Of a stretch of DNA of 64,000 nucleotides, positions 13,060 through 24,694 are shown in pieces. The notes beneath the pieces were generated by a model, which had not been told where the DNA came from, did no database searches, and worked only from the letters and a program-made list of their open reading frames with translations. Source of the DNA: Ceratotherium simum simum (taxonomy: Eukaryota > Chordata > Mammalia > Perissodactyla > Rhinocerotidae); contig NW_004454180.1 in NCBI RefSeq assembly GCF_000283155.1, positions 17,914,185 through 17,978,184 of the forward strand, written 5' to 3'. The stretch's first letter is position 1; each line of letters begins with the position of its first letter. A program made the position numbers and the translations under genes.

Positions 13060-13830
13060 ATCAATCAAGTAACGCAGGTACAGGTCAATTTAAAATTATA
13101 AAGAAAACACTAAGAAAAAATGATGAGAGAAGGGAAAGGTGGGAGGGAAGAATTTAAAACTAGAAATATACCAATTCTGTCACTGCTCACATTAAGAAGT
13201 CAATAGAACTTTCTAAAGAAACAGATAATCAAGTACACTCCATAAAGTTATAATAATAATAATCAAGTGGTACAAAAATACAACCCTTCACAATTATGAG
13301 AATAAACCTACAAACAGAACAAACCAGAAAAACACATAGTATATTTAAGATGATTTTTAAAATGTAAAGTCACCACAATCAGAAGGCACAGGAAATCATA
13401 ATGACAGACCTAACACCAAATATATCAATATATTTAAAGGAGCTGTATTCATCTAGCAAAAAAAGACTCCACTGGATCACAAAGCAAAACCCAACTAAAA
13501 GCAGAACACTAGAGAAATATCGGAAACAAAAGAGAAAATAAAATTTTAAAAATTTGAAGGATGGGTACAGTATCTCAGAGTCAAATACAAGAAAACATCT
13601 CATAATCTTAATAAATAAGGGCAACATTGGGGTAATGGACCAAAGAAAGGCACTTTACAAGGCTTAATAAAGGAGAAATCCACGATGAAGATCTAGCAGT
13701 GATAAAATGCACCAAATAACAGAGCAGCAGCAGCCACAAAGCAAAAACACAATAAATTCAAAACAGTACAAACATCACAGCCATTCTCTGACCTATATAC
13801 AATAAGTAAACTAGAAAATAACAAAAATTC
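13060..13830 (+). mobile_element. L1 internal fragment, very old
   Basis: A-rich sense-strand L1-like sequence, for example ATTTAAAGGAGCTGTATTCA and CTCCACTGGATCACAAAG. No frame survives, and the assignment rests on composition and a few blocks. Confidence 0.45.
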
Positions 13831-14495
13831 TAGCTAATTGGGGACAGACAAATATGGATCACCTGGAGGCACATTTTCTTCCCCATTTTAGTAGCTTAAT
13901 AAAGAGCTGGTTCTACGTGTGATGATCAGTTCAGAGGAAGTGCAGGCTCTAGCCACCAGCCTACAGAGGTGCCTTCCCAACTAGAAAGCGTCCAGTGTAC
14001 ATGGTTGTACAGATATTCTCTTCTTTCCTGAAACGCTAAATATACATCGCATTACAGAGGTGGGTCCCACTCTCCTAACTTTGGCCCCCAAATTTCTTCT
14101 ACCCCAACAAATTATTATCTAAATAGTTAATTTAAAAATGAATAAATGGGCATACCCTTGGCTCAGCTATACCTTCCTTCTGCCCTCCAAGAACACAGGT
14201 TCTCCTCCATGCCTACGTGAAGAGGGCCCTGTGAACTATGCAACGCTGGCTCTGGGCCAACTGCGGCAGGAGGCAGCCAGTGCCAAACCAGGGTAGCTGT
14301 GACTGGGGAAGCCAGCCTAACGCCAGAAAACCAAAAGAGCAAATCTCCTCGAAAACAGATCTAAAGCCACAACCTTCAACATGGCTAATATGAGTAATAA
14401 AGATAATATTTTGCCTTTTTTTCTACTTTTTATTTTATTTTTCAGTTTATTCCAAACTTTAGAGAGGAGGAGGATTTTCATTAAGGCTCCCTCAG
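13831..14495. other. AUH intron 4, no recognised element
   Basis: Nothing recognised beyond a T-rich run near 14418-14446. Confidence 0.4.
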
Positions 14496-14499
14496 ATAC

Positions 14500-14780
14500 C
14501 CAGTAATATGTATAATGGTATTTCCTGCATAGTTGTTTATAATAGTAAAAAACTAAAACCTACCTAAATGCCCATCGATAAAGGAGTAACTACATACATT
14601 ATGGTACATCCATAGCAAATAGTACTGGGAAATAATTTTTTTAAATTCAGTGGTAAAAAATCCACATTGGAGAAAAGTGGACTCCAAATTTTTTCCCAGA
14701 AATAATTTTTCAAATACAATGTATAATGCACAGCCAAAGGATAACCAAGAAAACAAGATATAGTAAAAACCAGTAGGAAA
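14500..14780 (+). mobile_element. L1 3' ORF2 fragment, old
   Basis: Contains the L1 block CCTACCTAAATGCCCATCGA, AAAGGAGTAACTACATACAT, TATGGTACATCCATAGCAAA. It is interrupted soon after by an ERE1. Confidence 0.6.
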
Positions 14781-14911
14781 AACAAGAAGAAAAAGATCTA
14801 TAAGAAATTGAGATCCTTAGTCATCAAACACTCTCAAATAAAGACATGAAGCCAAGCAGTAAACTGTAAACTATAAAAAGTGTCATAATAGAACTTTAAA
14901 AGATCCAAAAA

Positions 14912-15210
14912 GGGCCGGCCCCGTGGCTTAGCGGTTAAGTGCGCGCACTCTGCTACTGGCGGCCCAGGTTTGGATCCCGGGCATGCACCGACGCACCGCT
15001 TCTCCGGCCACGCTGAGGCCATGTCCCACATACAGCAACTAGAAGGATGTGCAACTATGATGTACAACTATCTACTGGGGCTTTGGGGAAAAAAAAAAAA
15101 GAGGAGGATTGGCAATAGATGTTAGCTCAGAGCCAGCCTTCCTCAGCAGAAAGAGGAGGATTAGCATGGATGTTAGCTCAGGGTTGATCTTCCTCACAAA
15201 AAAAAAAAAA
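14912..15210 (+). mobile_element. ERE1 SINE with extended tail
   Basis: Complete head (GGGCCGGCCCCGTGGCTTAG) and body through CTACTGGGGCTTTGGGG, an A run, then a second tail module with two copies of a GAGGAGGATT / ATGTTAGCTCAG unit and a final A run. That module is the 3' part of ERE2-type elements. The target duplication AGATCCAAAAA(G) lies at 14901-14911 and just after the tail at 15210-15221. Confidence 0.93.
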
Positions 15211-15404
15211 GATCCAAAAAGTATTTTGTAAATGAAATTAAAAACTCAATGTTTGTAACAAATCAGGTGCAGCTTATGAGAAAATTAGTAACTGGTGGAC
15301 AGGTGACAAGAAACTATTCCGAGAGAGGTAAGGAGAAACAGATGGAAAACACAGAAGAGAAGTAAAGGATACAGTAAGAAAGTCTAATATATGTCTAATT
15401 GGCA

Positions 15405-15790
15405 GAAAATAAATGAAACAAACATCCATCTAAATGAGTTCAAAATAAAGCAGCAAATTAAACCTGAAGAAAAAAGAAAGGAATTCATAAAAAATCTAGA
15501 TAGGAATTAATAAAACAGAAACAAGAGAGAGGATTAACAAAGCCCAAAACAAATTTTTTGAAATGCATAATAAAACTGGTAAGCCTCTGGAGAGACTGAT
15601 CAAAGAAAAATAAGAAAGAGAGGACACCAATAACCAGTATCAGGAATGAAAATGGAACATTACTGCTGACTCTTCAGACATTAAACAGATAAGAGAATAT
15701 TATGAATGATTTCATATCAATGCATTTGAAAATCTAGATGACATGGATAAATTCCTAGAAAACTATAAATTTCCAAAAATGAAATAGAAA
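15405..15790 (+). mobile_element. L1 ORF2 fragment, old
   Basis: Sense-strand L1 ORF2 blocks: AATTAATAAAACAGAAACAA, AAAACTGGTAAGCCTCTGG, AATCTAGATGACATGGATAA, TTCCTAGAAAACTATAAATT. Truncated at both ends. Confidence 0.75.
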
Positions 15791-17560
15791 ACCTAAGTTC
15801 ATGTGGTTATTTTCACATATATGTTTGTACATAATCTATGTATCAATGTATGTAAACAAATACATATTCATGTAAAAGCCAAGAAAAAGTCTAAAAATAT
15901 ACATATTAAATTATCATATTAGCATTAATTACCTATGTGGGGAGAAAGGGAATGGGGGAAAGCTGCTGAAAAGAGTTTTAAATTTTTACGTTAAACACAT
16001 ATTCAGATATTCCTTGTGGAATGAAAAGCTAACAAACACAGAAAAGCCAAAAAAGAATTAAAGTGATTTCCTTCTTTGGTCTTGTCAAATTCTAGAATAT
16101 TCCAGGGTAACAGTTTGGAGTAAGTGACTGAGCTTGGTTGATAAGCCCATTGCTCCTGCTATATTTAGTAAAGCAGTATAATTTTCACAAAACTGTCCAA
16201 AGTTATAATGTGATCAACACCCACTGAAAGTCAGCAAAGGCAATAAAATTTCAGAAAGGGAAGGAGCGATACCATAGAAGTCTAACTCCATCCTAAACTA
16301 TGATTCAACAGGCAGCGGATGAGAACAACTCATGAGGGAAAACAACTGACTCCTAGACACTTGTGTCAGTTTTCCATCATTCTTGGCAAGGGATAAAGAA
16401 AACTAAAACTGAGATCTGGAAGTTATTTCATGGAAAACTAATAAAGACAGTTAACTAGAGTGTTCCATCAATCAATCTTCCACATACCTAAGTCAGCACT
16501 TCCAATTTCCAGTTATTACATCAAATTAGGGGGAAAAAAAGTAAAATACATAAAGTAAAATACATGCTGGATTGCATCCAGTTTAATTAAATTAATTACT
16601 TATTTAAAAAATCTCCTTGACCATCAAACAAACAAACAAAATGCACAGTGAACATAAACATTTCAGGTCAACTTGGCAGACCCACAAACAATTCTGCAAA
16701 CTTTGAAAATGTTCTTTACTAAACAATTCTTAACACAATACATCTGAAATAAAGTCAAACAATCATTTAGGCAATAGCAAGGAAAATCAAGCACATAATC
16801 TCTCAAACTGTATTATAGTAGTCACTGTGGTACTAATTAAGTATTTTCAGAATAAGCTTTATTTCAGGTAAAGTAAAACAAAAATGAAATATCTGAAAAA
16901 GCTTTGAATTGTATAATGGTGATAAACTACTAAACTCAAAAAAGTCAATCACCTCTGGATTTTTTATGAATAAGTAACAGATGCCTCTAAATCAAATGGA
17001 AAGCTTAAAAGGGATATACCTGGAACATATGCAAGCTCTTCTGTATTCATTACTCAAGAATCTCTAAATCCTAAAACGGAATACTAGGAAGAGTTTTATG
17101 TGGATTTTTACCTTTACAAGCACATTTCTTAAACATTTTATGTAATTAAAAAGAATATAATGACTAAATGCATGAAGTGACAAATGTAACACTTTAAACT
17201 TCAGTAAAAAATTATTCATACTTTATTCATATTCAAAAATTCTGAATCTTATGTTAGAGACTATTATAACCATGATAAATCAGATGTTATGCTTCATAGA
17301 AAGGTATACACATATTTTTGAGGAAAAACTTTCCAAATATTCTCATTTATAGTTTATTTATAAGAAATCAAATTATGGGAAGCATTTATCCATTACCAGG
17401 ATAAGTTACAGATCACTAGTTTTTTCCAAATGAACCTACACCAATAAGCCCAACAGTCAGACTAGGTGGCCTCCCAAAATTGCCCAAGGAATGGAGCTTT
17501 TTCATGGTTTGCCAGCCAAGGAAGCAGCATCCATAGCCCCAACACTCATATCCAAAAGGG
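15791..17560. other. AUH intron 4, no recognised element
   Basis: AT-rich intron with no recognisable family. Confidence 0.45.
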
Positions 17561-17564
17561 TACT

Positions 17565-18110
17565 TGTTAAAGTCACCAGTAACAACCATGTTGCAAAATC
17601 TAGTAGTCAACTGTTCAGCATTCACCTTACCTGGCCTGTCAGCAGCATTTGATCAAACCCACCTTCATGAAAGACTTTCTTTACTTGGCTTTCAGAATAC
17701 TGTTTTCTTTCTACCTCCCTACCCTGGCTGATCTTTCTTAGTCTCCTTTCTGGTTCTTCTTTTTCATCCCAGCCTTGAAACGTAATGCCTCAGGGTCATC
17801 AGACCTTCTCCTCTCTACAGTAACTCTCCAGGTGCCTCACCCAGTGTCAAGGCTTCACACAGCATCAACATTCTGACGACTCCCAAATTTACATCTAGCC
17901 TGGATTACTTCCCTAAACTCCAAACTCATATCTAGGTGCCTAATGACATCCCCACTTAGACGTCTACTAGGCATCAATACCTTCACATTTCAAACTTGAG
18001 CTCCTGAGCTACACCTCCCACTCCCATCTAGCAAAGGGGCAGCTATCCTAATTATGAATCACAATAAATATCAAACTGTTCCACCCGCAGTCATTCTATC
18101 ATCCTCAGTC
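17565..18110 (+). mobile_element. LINE2 (L2) ORF2 fragment
   Basis: The order AAAGTCACCAGTAACAACCA, TGTTGCAAAATC, GGCCTGTCAGCAGCATTTGA, GACTCCCAAATTTACATCTA, AAACTCATATCTAGGTGCC, CTACTAGGCATCAATACC follows the L2 reverse-transcriptase region. A 69-codon minus-strand frame crossing the boundary at 17416-17625 is not a gene. Confidence 0.8.
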
Positions 18111-19815
18111 ACAGCCTAGGAGCAACATGAACTGGGGTGGAAAAGAGGATCAAACTCAGGCCAGTGCAGGCATGACTCTTGGAATTTTAGGTAGAGGCAG
18201 ACAGAAAGGGATTCCAGGAAAGGATCCAATCTGAGGATGAGAGGAAAGCAGCAGAGCCTGGCTCAATGTCTACACCAAGAGGATCCCAGTCAATTTACCC
18301 TTTCAATCGGGGCACCACCACGTGCCAGGTACTATGCTAGATACTAGGAACAGGTGAAGAAAAAACCCACTGTGTTCTCACAACAGGGAGGAGATAGGAA
18401 AAGTAGCAGATGGTAGAGAGAGGACTAGAATCCACATCTTTTGCCTCCAGATCAAGACATTTTCATACGGTATGCCTCAATAGACATACAGCAAAACAAT
18501 TCATAGAAGCTCACCACATTTTAGTAACATATAACATATAACTTTTCTACAACAAAATAAATATGGCAATGTCTTTGAGAAAATGTTAAGTTGAGCCAAT
18601 GTTCTGATATCATAAGAGCAACTTTACATTATGAAATATAATGTAACTTCCAGGTTAGGATAAAGACAACACAAAGAAAGACGATGTGGTTACCAAAACA
18701 TTAAAGAATACTCTCTTGTACAAAGTCAGCTAGGTCGAGGCAGGAAAGGGTTTGATCCCAATAACAAACCTCTGCAGAAGGGCAGCCAAGATAAAAATCT
18801 GACATGAGTGTGCTTCTATTATATGTGGTGGGTTTTTCTTTTTTTTTAAATGATTAGTGACATATTTTGTATTGCTTTAAGTCTCTCAATTCTAAAATTC
18901 AAGTGTGTCTCAATTCTAAAATTCAAAAACACACTAACGGAAGTAAAATAAATGAGAAGCACTACTTGAGGTTTATCTCATAAAATTTACATAAGACTTT
19001 TCATACAGAATTCTGTCATTGTGTACAAAAATATTTTCTGTGTATTTGAACTGGAGAGAGAGCTTTTTATGATAGAAAAATACATATGAACAGTAGATTT
19101 TCAATCATATGAAGGAAAGCTAATCAGAGAATTTGAAAACTTTCAAAATTAAATTATTTCCTTTTATAAAACTTTATAGTATAACAAAATCTAAAGAAAA
19201 AAAGATGCTTATTAAATAGATGCATTTTGTAATCCATCCCTTTTAACATAATTACCTGTATTTCAATGCAAATTCAGCTCTGCATTTACATAGCTAAATT
19301 AAAGCTTCTGCAATTTTATTTCATCAGAAAAAAGGAAAAGGAAGCTGGAAATGCCTGGCATTTGAAAAGATTACTATGAAAAATCATTTACAAAAATACC
19401 ATCCACATCACACTAAATTCTACAATTTACAATTCTGGTGAAAACCTATTTTAAATATTTCTTTATCAGTAGGAAGCAATTCTTTGAGGCCTCAACTTGA
19501 GAGAACTGGGCTTGCCCCCTCAGAGTTTCTCCTTAAGAGAAAATTCTAAAAATGTTTTCTAGCTCTTCATGAAATATCATCTAATTAGACAAGCATGGCC
19601 ATCAGTAAGTAATTAACACTTCTGCCCATATTCTGTATCGCTAATTTGCACAATGGTGGTCCTAATAACGATGTGCCCACTGCCCCAAGTAAAAACCAGC
19701 AGGAAGGTGCACATTGTGCAGCTCACAAAGGGGTGGTAAGTTAAGGTACAACAGCTGTTATTAGACCCGTATCATTTCACATCTAGGCATCCATGCTGAC
19801 TTGCTGATGCCTAAT
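18111..19815. other. AUH intron 4, mostly unassigned
   Basis: Intron sequence. 18310-18360 (ACGTGCCAGGTACTATGCTA) looks like a reversed L2 or MIR 3' end. A T run lies near 18838-18848 and a 19-bp direct repeat at 18884-18902 and 18908-18926. Confidence 0.45.
18884..18926. repeat. 19-bp direct repeat
   Basis: TCTCAATTCTAAAATTCAA occurs at 18884-18902 and again at 18908-18926, period 24. It is probably a slippage duplication. Confidence 0.9.
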
Positions 19816-19819
19816 ATTT

Positions 19820-21565
19820 CAAGCAACTGAACAGACGACTGTATACATGGACATCACCAGGAAATCAAATAGACTATGTAATTGGAAACAGGAGATGAAG
19901 AAGCTGTATTCTCTCTGCCAAAACAAGACCAGGGCAGACTGTGGTCCTGACCACGAACTGTTAACATCAAATATCAGAGTAAAGCTGAACAAGAGTACTC
20001 AAAGAATCATAGTGCCAAAATATAACGTAAACAACATTTGAGGAAGAACCTGTAATTCTAGAAAGTGAAGTGAAAGTTGTCCTGAAAGTACTGGGAAGAA
20101 ATAAGTCACCAGGGATAGATGGGATATTGATAGAATTATTTCAAGCCATAGAGACTGAATCTGTCAAAATCCTGACAAGAATATGCCAACAAACATGGAA
20201 AACAAAACAATGGCTTACAGACTGAAAATGCTCAATAGACATCCCAATCCCCAAGAAAGGAGATGCCAAGGAATACAGTAACTATATATAGGACCATTGC
20301 TGTAATGTCCATGCAAGTAAAGTGAAGCTCAAGGTGCTGCAACAAAGGCTTTTACCTTATATGGAGCAAGAAATGCCTGATGTCCAAGCTGGATTTCGAA
20401 AAGGGAGAGGCACAGGAGATCTAATTGCGATTATTCATTGGCTACTGGAGTGCTCCAAAGAATTTCAGAAGGTTAGTCTATGTTTTATAGACTACAGTTA
20501 AGCCTTTGACTTTGTGATCATGAAAAGCTATGGGCTGCTCTGAAAGAAATGGGCATGCCTCAGCACTTGATTGTCCTGATGTGTGACCTGTACAGTGGAC
20601 AAGAAGCCATTGTCAGGACAGAATATGGAGAGACAGAAAGGTTTCCCATAGGCAAAGGTGTCAGACAAGGGTGCATTTTGTCTCCCTATCTGTTTAATCT
20701 GTACGCAGAACATATCATACGACAAACTGGGCTAGATTCAGATGAAGGAGGAGTGAAAATTGGTGAAGGAAATATCAACAATCTAAGATGTGCAGATGAC
20801 ACCCTCTTACTGGCAGAAAGCAGCAATGACTGGAAACAACTTCTGAGGAAAGCGAAAGAAGAAAGTGCTAAAGCAGGACTACACTTGAACATCAAGAAGA
20901 CAAAAATCATGACTACAGAAGAACTATGCAAGTTTAACATAGACAATGAAGACACTGAAATTGTTAAAAATTTTGTTTACCTTGATTCAGTCATTAATTT
21001 AAATGGAGACTGTAGCCAAGAAATCAAGAGAAGACTGAGAATGGGAAGGGCAGCAATGAAAAAGCTAGGAAAGATGATCAAGTGCAAGGAAGTGTCATTA
21101 GAGACCAAGGCCAAGATTATCCACACCCTCGAATTCCCAATTACTATGTACAGGTGCGAAACCTGGACAGCAAAGAAGGCTGATAGGAAGAAAATTGATT
21201 CATTTGAAAATATGGTGTTGGAGGAGAGCTCTACAGATACCCTGGACTGCCAGAAAGACGAACAAGTGGGTCCTAGAGGAAATTAAGCCTGAGCTATCGC
21301 TGGAGGCAAAAACGATAAAACTGAGACCGTCCTACTTTGGGCACATCATGAGAAGGCAGGATTTAGAAAAGAAAATAATGCTGGGAAAAGTAGAAGGCAG
21401 CAGGAAAAGAGGAAGACCAAGTATGAGATGGATTGACTCCATAAAGGAAGCCATAGGCATGAGTCTACAGGAGCTGAGTAGGGCTGCTGAGGACAGCACA
21501 TTAAGGACATCACTCATTCACAGGGTTGCCAGGAGTCAGAGCCAACTTGATGGCACGTAAAAACA
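19820..21565 (+). mobile_element. RTE/BovB-clade LINE, 5'-truncated, inactive
   Basis: Non-LTR retrotransposon fragment encoding the end of the AP-endonuclease (LYTWTSPGNQIDYV, then TRADCGPDHELL at about 19925-19965), a linker (ESEVKVVLKVLGRNKSPGID; IPIPKKGDAKEYSNY), and most of the reverse transcriptase. The RT has QAGFRKGRGT near 20390, GKGVRQGCILSPYLFNLYAE near 20660-20710, and the metal-binding box, which reads CADD instead of YADD near 20790. The C-terminal part is KAEDRKKIDSF-like, then WCWRRALQIPW, YFGHIMRRQDLEKK and GRPSMRWIDSIKEA. Order and spacing match BovB. Stops occur near 20225 and 20500, with frameshifts near 20515 and 21210. The 3' end AGGAGTCAGAGCCAACTTGA TGGCAC is followed by an A-rich tail. 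Confidence 0.9.
20549..21286 (+). pseudogene. RTE LINE ORF: palm and thumb of reverse transcriptase
   Basis: This is the longest open stretch of the element, 245 codons from an internal methionine that is not the true start. The frame begins after a single-base loss near 20515 and a TAA in what should be the DYxKAFDxVDH motif. It carries GQEAIVRTEYGETERF, GKGVRQGCILSPYLF, INNLRCADDTLLLAES, KAGLHLNIKKTKIM and GDCSQEIKRRLRMGRAAMKK. The Tyr-to-Cys change in the YADD box should cripple polymerisation even without the breaks. Near 21210 the frame shifts, and the remainder continues in another frame to 21560. Confidence 0.85.
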
Positions 21566-21940
21566 AATATTTCAAAATAATCAGTTATTGCTTTCAACCT
21601 AGATGTCTCACAGTTGAAGGGGGGAAGGGGACTTCTAACAATGATTTACCTTTTAGAAATCTGAGAATTCACCATTTCTTTAGAATGAAACATCTCAAAA
21701 AGAGCCATATGACTTTTTTTTTCCTTTGAAAAAGAGCAAAATTTTGTTCTAGGATTTTAAATTTACTTTTTAAGAAGAGGCTTTCTAAGAAGCTAGGAAC
21801 AGTAAACTAAGGAATTTAGTGAGTGAATAAAACATAGAACTTCTTTCTGATCTCTATTTTGATAAAACAGAACAGCTTTCAAATGAGTCCAGTAACTTTA
21901 AGTTCCTTACAGACTCTCTCTCACTAAAAACAAGCAGAGC
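21566..21940. other. AUH intron 4, no recognised element
   Basis: Unassigned AT-rich intron. Confidence 0.4.
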
Positions 21941-21952
21941 AGAGTAGTCACC

Positions 21953-22400
21953 ATGGCCAAGAAGAAAGTCCGTTCGCCCTCCAGACCCCAGAGAAAGATC
22001 CTCAGTTGTGGAAAATGCAAATATAATGGGGCAAAAGAGAAAAGTGATATCAAACAGGCAGGATGGACCCTGATTTGTACCATTACTGATGCTGCTACAA
22101 TGGCCAATTTCAAGATGTCTATGGTTGTGACAACCAGCTCACGAAATTCCTGAAAACTTAACAATCCTCTTGGGTCCATGTGAACAGGTGCCAGCACATC
22201 TGTATATGAAAAAGCCACATGAGTACAATGCAGGATTCTCCTCCACGAGCATCCATTACCATCCACCAGCCATTTCCTCCCGAAGGAAAAATTACCCCAG
22301 GAAGGCCTTCTCTACAGAAAATGAACTAACTATGTGAGGAGAACTAGTGGATAAGAACCAAGAGAAAGGTGGAAGCCTATATGCAGAATCTGATCCATAA
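21953..22400 (+). pseudogene. unidentified gene-like segment, possible processed pseudogene
   Basis: An ATG in a strong start context (ACCATGG) opens a 66-codon frame beginning MAKKKVRSPSRPQRKILSCG and containing CGKCKYNGAKEKSDI. The base composition is more balanced than that of the surrounding intron. Past the stop near 22151 the other frames carry several stops, so if this is gene-derived it is dead. A 119-codon frame on the opposite strand overlaps it. I do not recognise the protein, see no clear poly-A tail or flanking duplication, and cannot exclude chance. Confidence 0.25.
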
Positions 22401-22689
22401 ACCAATTTTGTTTGATATTAAGAAAAACCTTTTCTCCTTTGAAAAACCTTAAAACTAGGAAATATATTCTAAAAGTCTAGAATTCTGGCTTCTTTTAAAA
22501 ATAAGAATACAAGGAAAAGAACATAGAAAATTATTCAAAAAATAACAAATGTTTGCAGAACTCAAGACATGAATCTTTTAAAAACTGCTTGATCTAACTT
22601 GGCAAATATAAAGAATATATGTAGCATATACGTGTAATGAAGCGTAATAATAACAAACTCCCTTAAAATCACCAAAGTAAGAACTAGGT

Positions 22690-23070
22690 CAGAACTAATA
22701 CCCTATCCACCACCCACGTGTCCTTTACCTAAGCTTCCACCTGCATTCCCAAACCCAAAATTAATCACCAACGTGAAGTCGGTGTGTATCATCCGCATAT
22801 TTTTCCTGTGTGCACGTGTATGTGATTTCATTACACACTTACACATCTCTAAACTATATACTGTTTTGCATTCTTTTAGTTTTATAAAAAATTATATCAT
22901 ATTGTTTTAATTCAACATGTTTCAAAGATTCATCCATATTGTTATATGCGTAAGTTATTCATTTATTTGCAATGTTGTCTACAATCCAACTGTACAGATA
23001 CACCAAAACATTTATCCATTCTCCTGTCATTAAAGTTTGGTTGTTTTCAGCTGTTTACTCTCCTTTGTTC
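22690..23070 (-). mobile_element. L1 3' part, antisense
   Basis: Plus-strand motifs GTTTCAAAGATTCATCCATA, GTAAGTTATTCATTTATTTG, CATTTATCCATTCTCCTG and TTTGGTTGTTTTCAGCTG are the reverse of a well-known L1 3' segment. Confidence 0.7.
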
Positions 23071-23149
23071 AGAGGCATGGCCTTGTGCGGGTCATCTCCA
23101 CTGCATCTCCAGCTTCTATCTCACTAATTTCTGATCCTTGTATCCCTTT

Positions 23150-24110
23150 AGCTTTCTTTGTATTTACAACTTTTTAAAATAACTTTTTAAGGTAAAGCTT
23201 AGCTATTTGTTGTCAGTAGTTTTCCCTTGCTAATCTATGCATTCAAGGATATGAATTCCCTTCAAACTATCACTTTAAACAAATCTCAAAAATTTGGATA
23301 TATAGTGATTTTATATTCATTCAGTCTTAGAACTTTTTCCCATAATAATTTCTTCTTTGACCCATGAGTTATTTAACAGTTCTTTTTAATTTTACAAATA
23401 TATGGTTTCTAAATCTCTATATTAGGTATAGTTTTGTTTCTAACTTAACTGCACTGTGGACAGAGAACATGGTCTCTATGTACTAATCTTCTGAAATTTA
23501 ACAGAGATTTTAGGGTCCAGAACACGATACATTTTTGTAAATGTTTCACATATTCATGAGAAGTATACATATTCTCTAATTTGGGATTAAGAGTCTATTA
23601 AATCAAACTTGATATTCATGCTGTTCATATCTTTATTTTTAACTTTTGTCTGCTGACCTCATGATAAATTAGGAAAGATGGATTGAAATTTTCCATAATG
23701 ATGGAGGATTTGCCAGTTTATCCTATATATATCCAGTATAGCTTTATTTATATATTTTGAGATCTTTCTTTTCAGGTACATACGAGTTTAGAGTTATGTT
23801 TCCTGAAAAATTTAACCTTTTATCATATGTAGTGACTCTCTTACTAATAAAGCTTTTTATCTTAAAGTGCATACTTACTTAACTCGTTCTTTTGATTAGT
23901 AATCTCCTGGAATAAAAAAATCTACACCAGATGCAGCTAGTAACAATACACAGCTGATTTAAATTTTTTAATCAAATCTGAGCATCTCTGTCTTTTAACA
24001 GCAAGTTTAATCAACTGACATTAATGGTAATTACTGGACTTATTTCAACATCTTACTATTTAATTTGCCCTGAGAATATGCTTTTGTCCTCTTTACATTT
24101 TTTCAGGACT
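23150..24110 (-). mobile_element. L1 ORF2 fragment, antisense
   Basis: Plus-strand blocks TTGACCCATGAGTTATTTAA, CACTGTGGACAGAGAACATG, GAGAAGTATACATATTCTC, AGATGGATTGAAATTTTCCA and TTTGCCAGTTTATCC are the reverse of L1 ORF2. Divergence is high and all frames are closed. Confidence 0.75.
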
Positions 24111-24417
24111 TGATGAACTTCCTTTTGGTTTTTGTTTTGTTTTTCTTCCTACTCCCTCCACCCTCCACCTCATTTGTAAGTCTTACGCTCCATTCCTGTT
24201 CCATGAACAACATCTTAAGCTCCCTATCAAAGGATACAAAGGCCTTAAGACCTTTAAATCTCCGAAAAGCAAAAACCAATAAAAAGGCCTGAGCCAAACA
24301 TGAAGCAAGTTGTCCAAATTAGAACTAGGAGTCAACAGATTTTTTAAAATACATAAACAAAAAGAGTGAAAGACTAGCATTAGTTCCAAAAAACAGGGAA
24401 AAAAAGAAGACACCTGG

Positions 24418-24447
24418 GATGGATGGATGGATGGATGGATGGATGGG
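24418..24447 (+). repeat. (GGAT)n microsatellite
   Basis: About seven GGAT units, followed by a GAAG/GGAA-rich purine stretch to about 24488. Confidence 0.95.
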
Positions 24448-24694
24448 AGGGAAGAAGAGAGAAAGGGAGAAAGAGAGGAAGGAAGGAAATTAGACCCAGT
24501 GCCTGTTTTAGTACAACCTGTAAGCTAACAAGGTTTTTTTTAATATTCTTAATAGCTGAAAAAAATCCAATTAAAAATACTATTTCATAATACATGAAAA
24601 TTATATGAAATTCAAATTTCACTGTGCATAAAGTTTTACTGGAACAGAGAAACACACATTTGTTTACACAGTCTGTGTAGCTTTAGCACTATAT

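Noticed and set aside
17416..17625. 69-codon minus-strand frame
   Set aside because: It runs into an L2 fragment on the other strand, and the protein has no known features.
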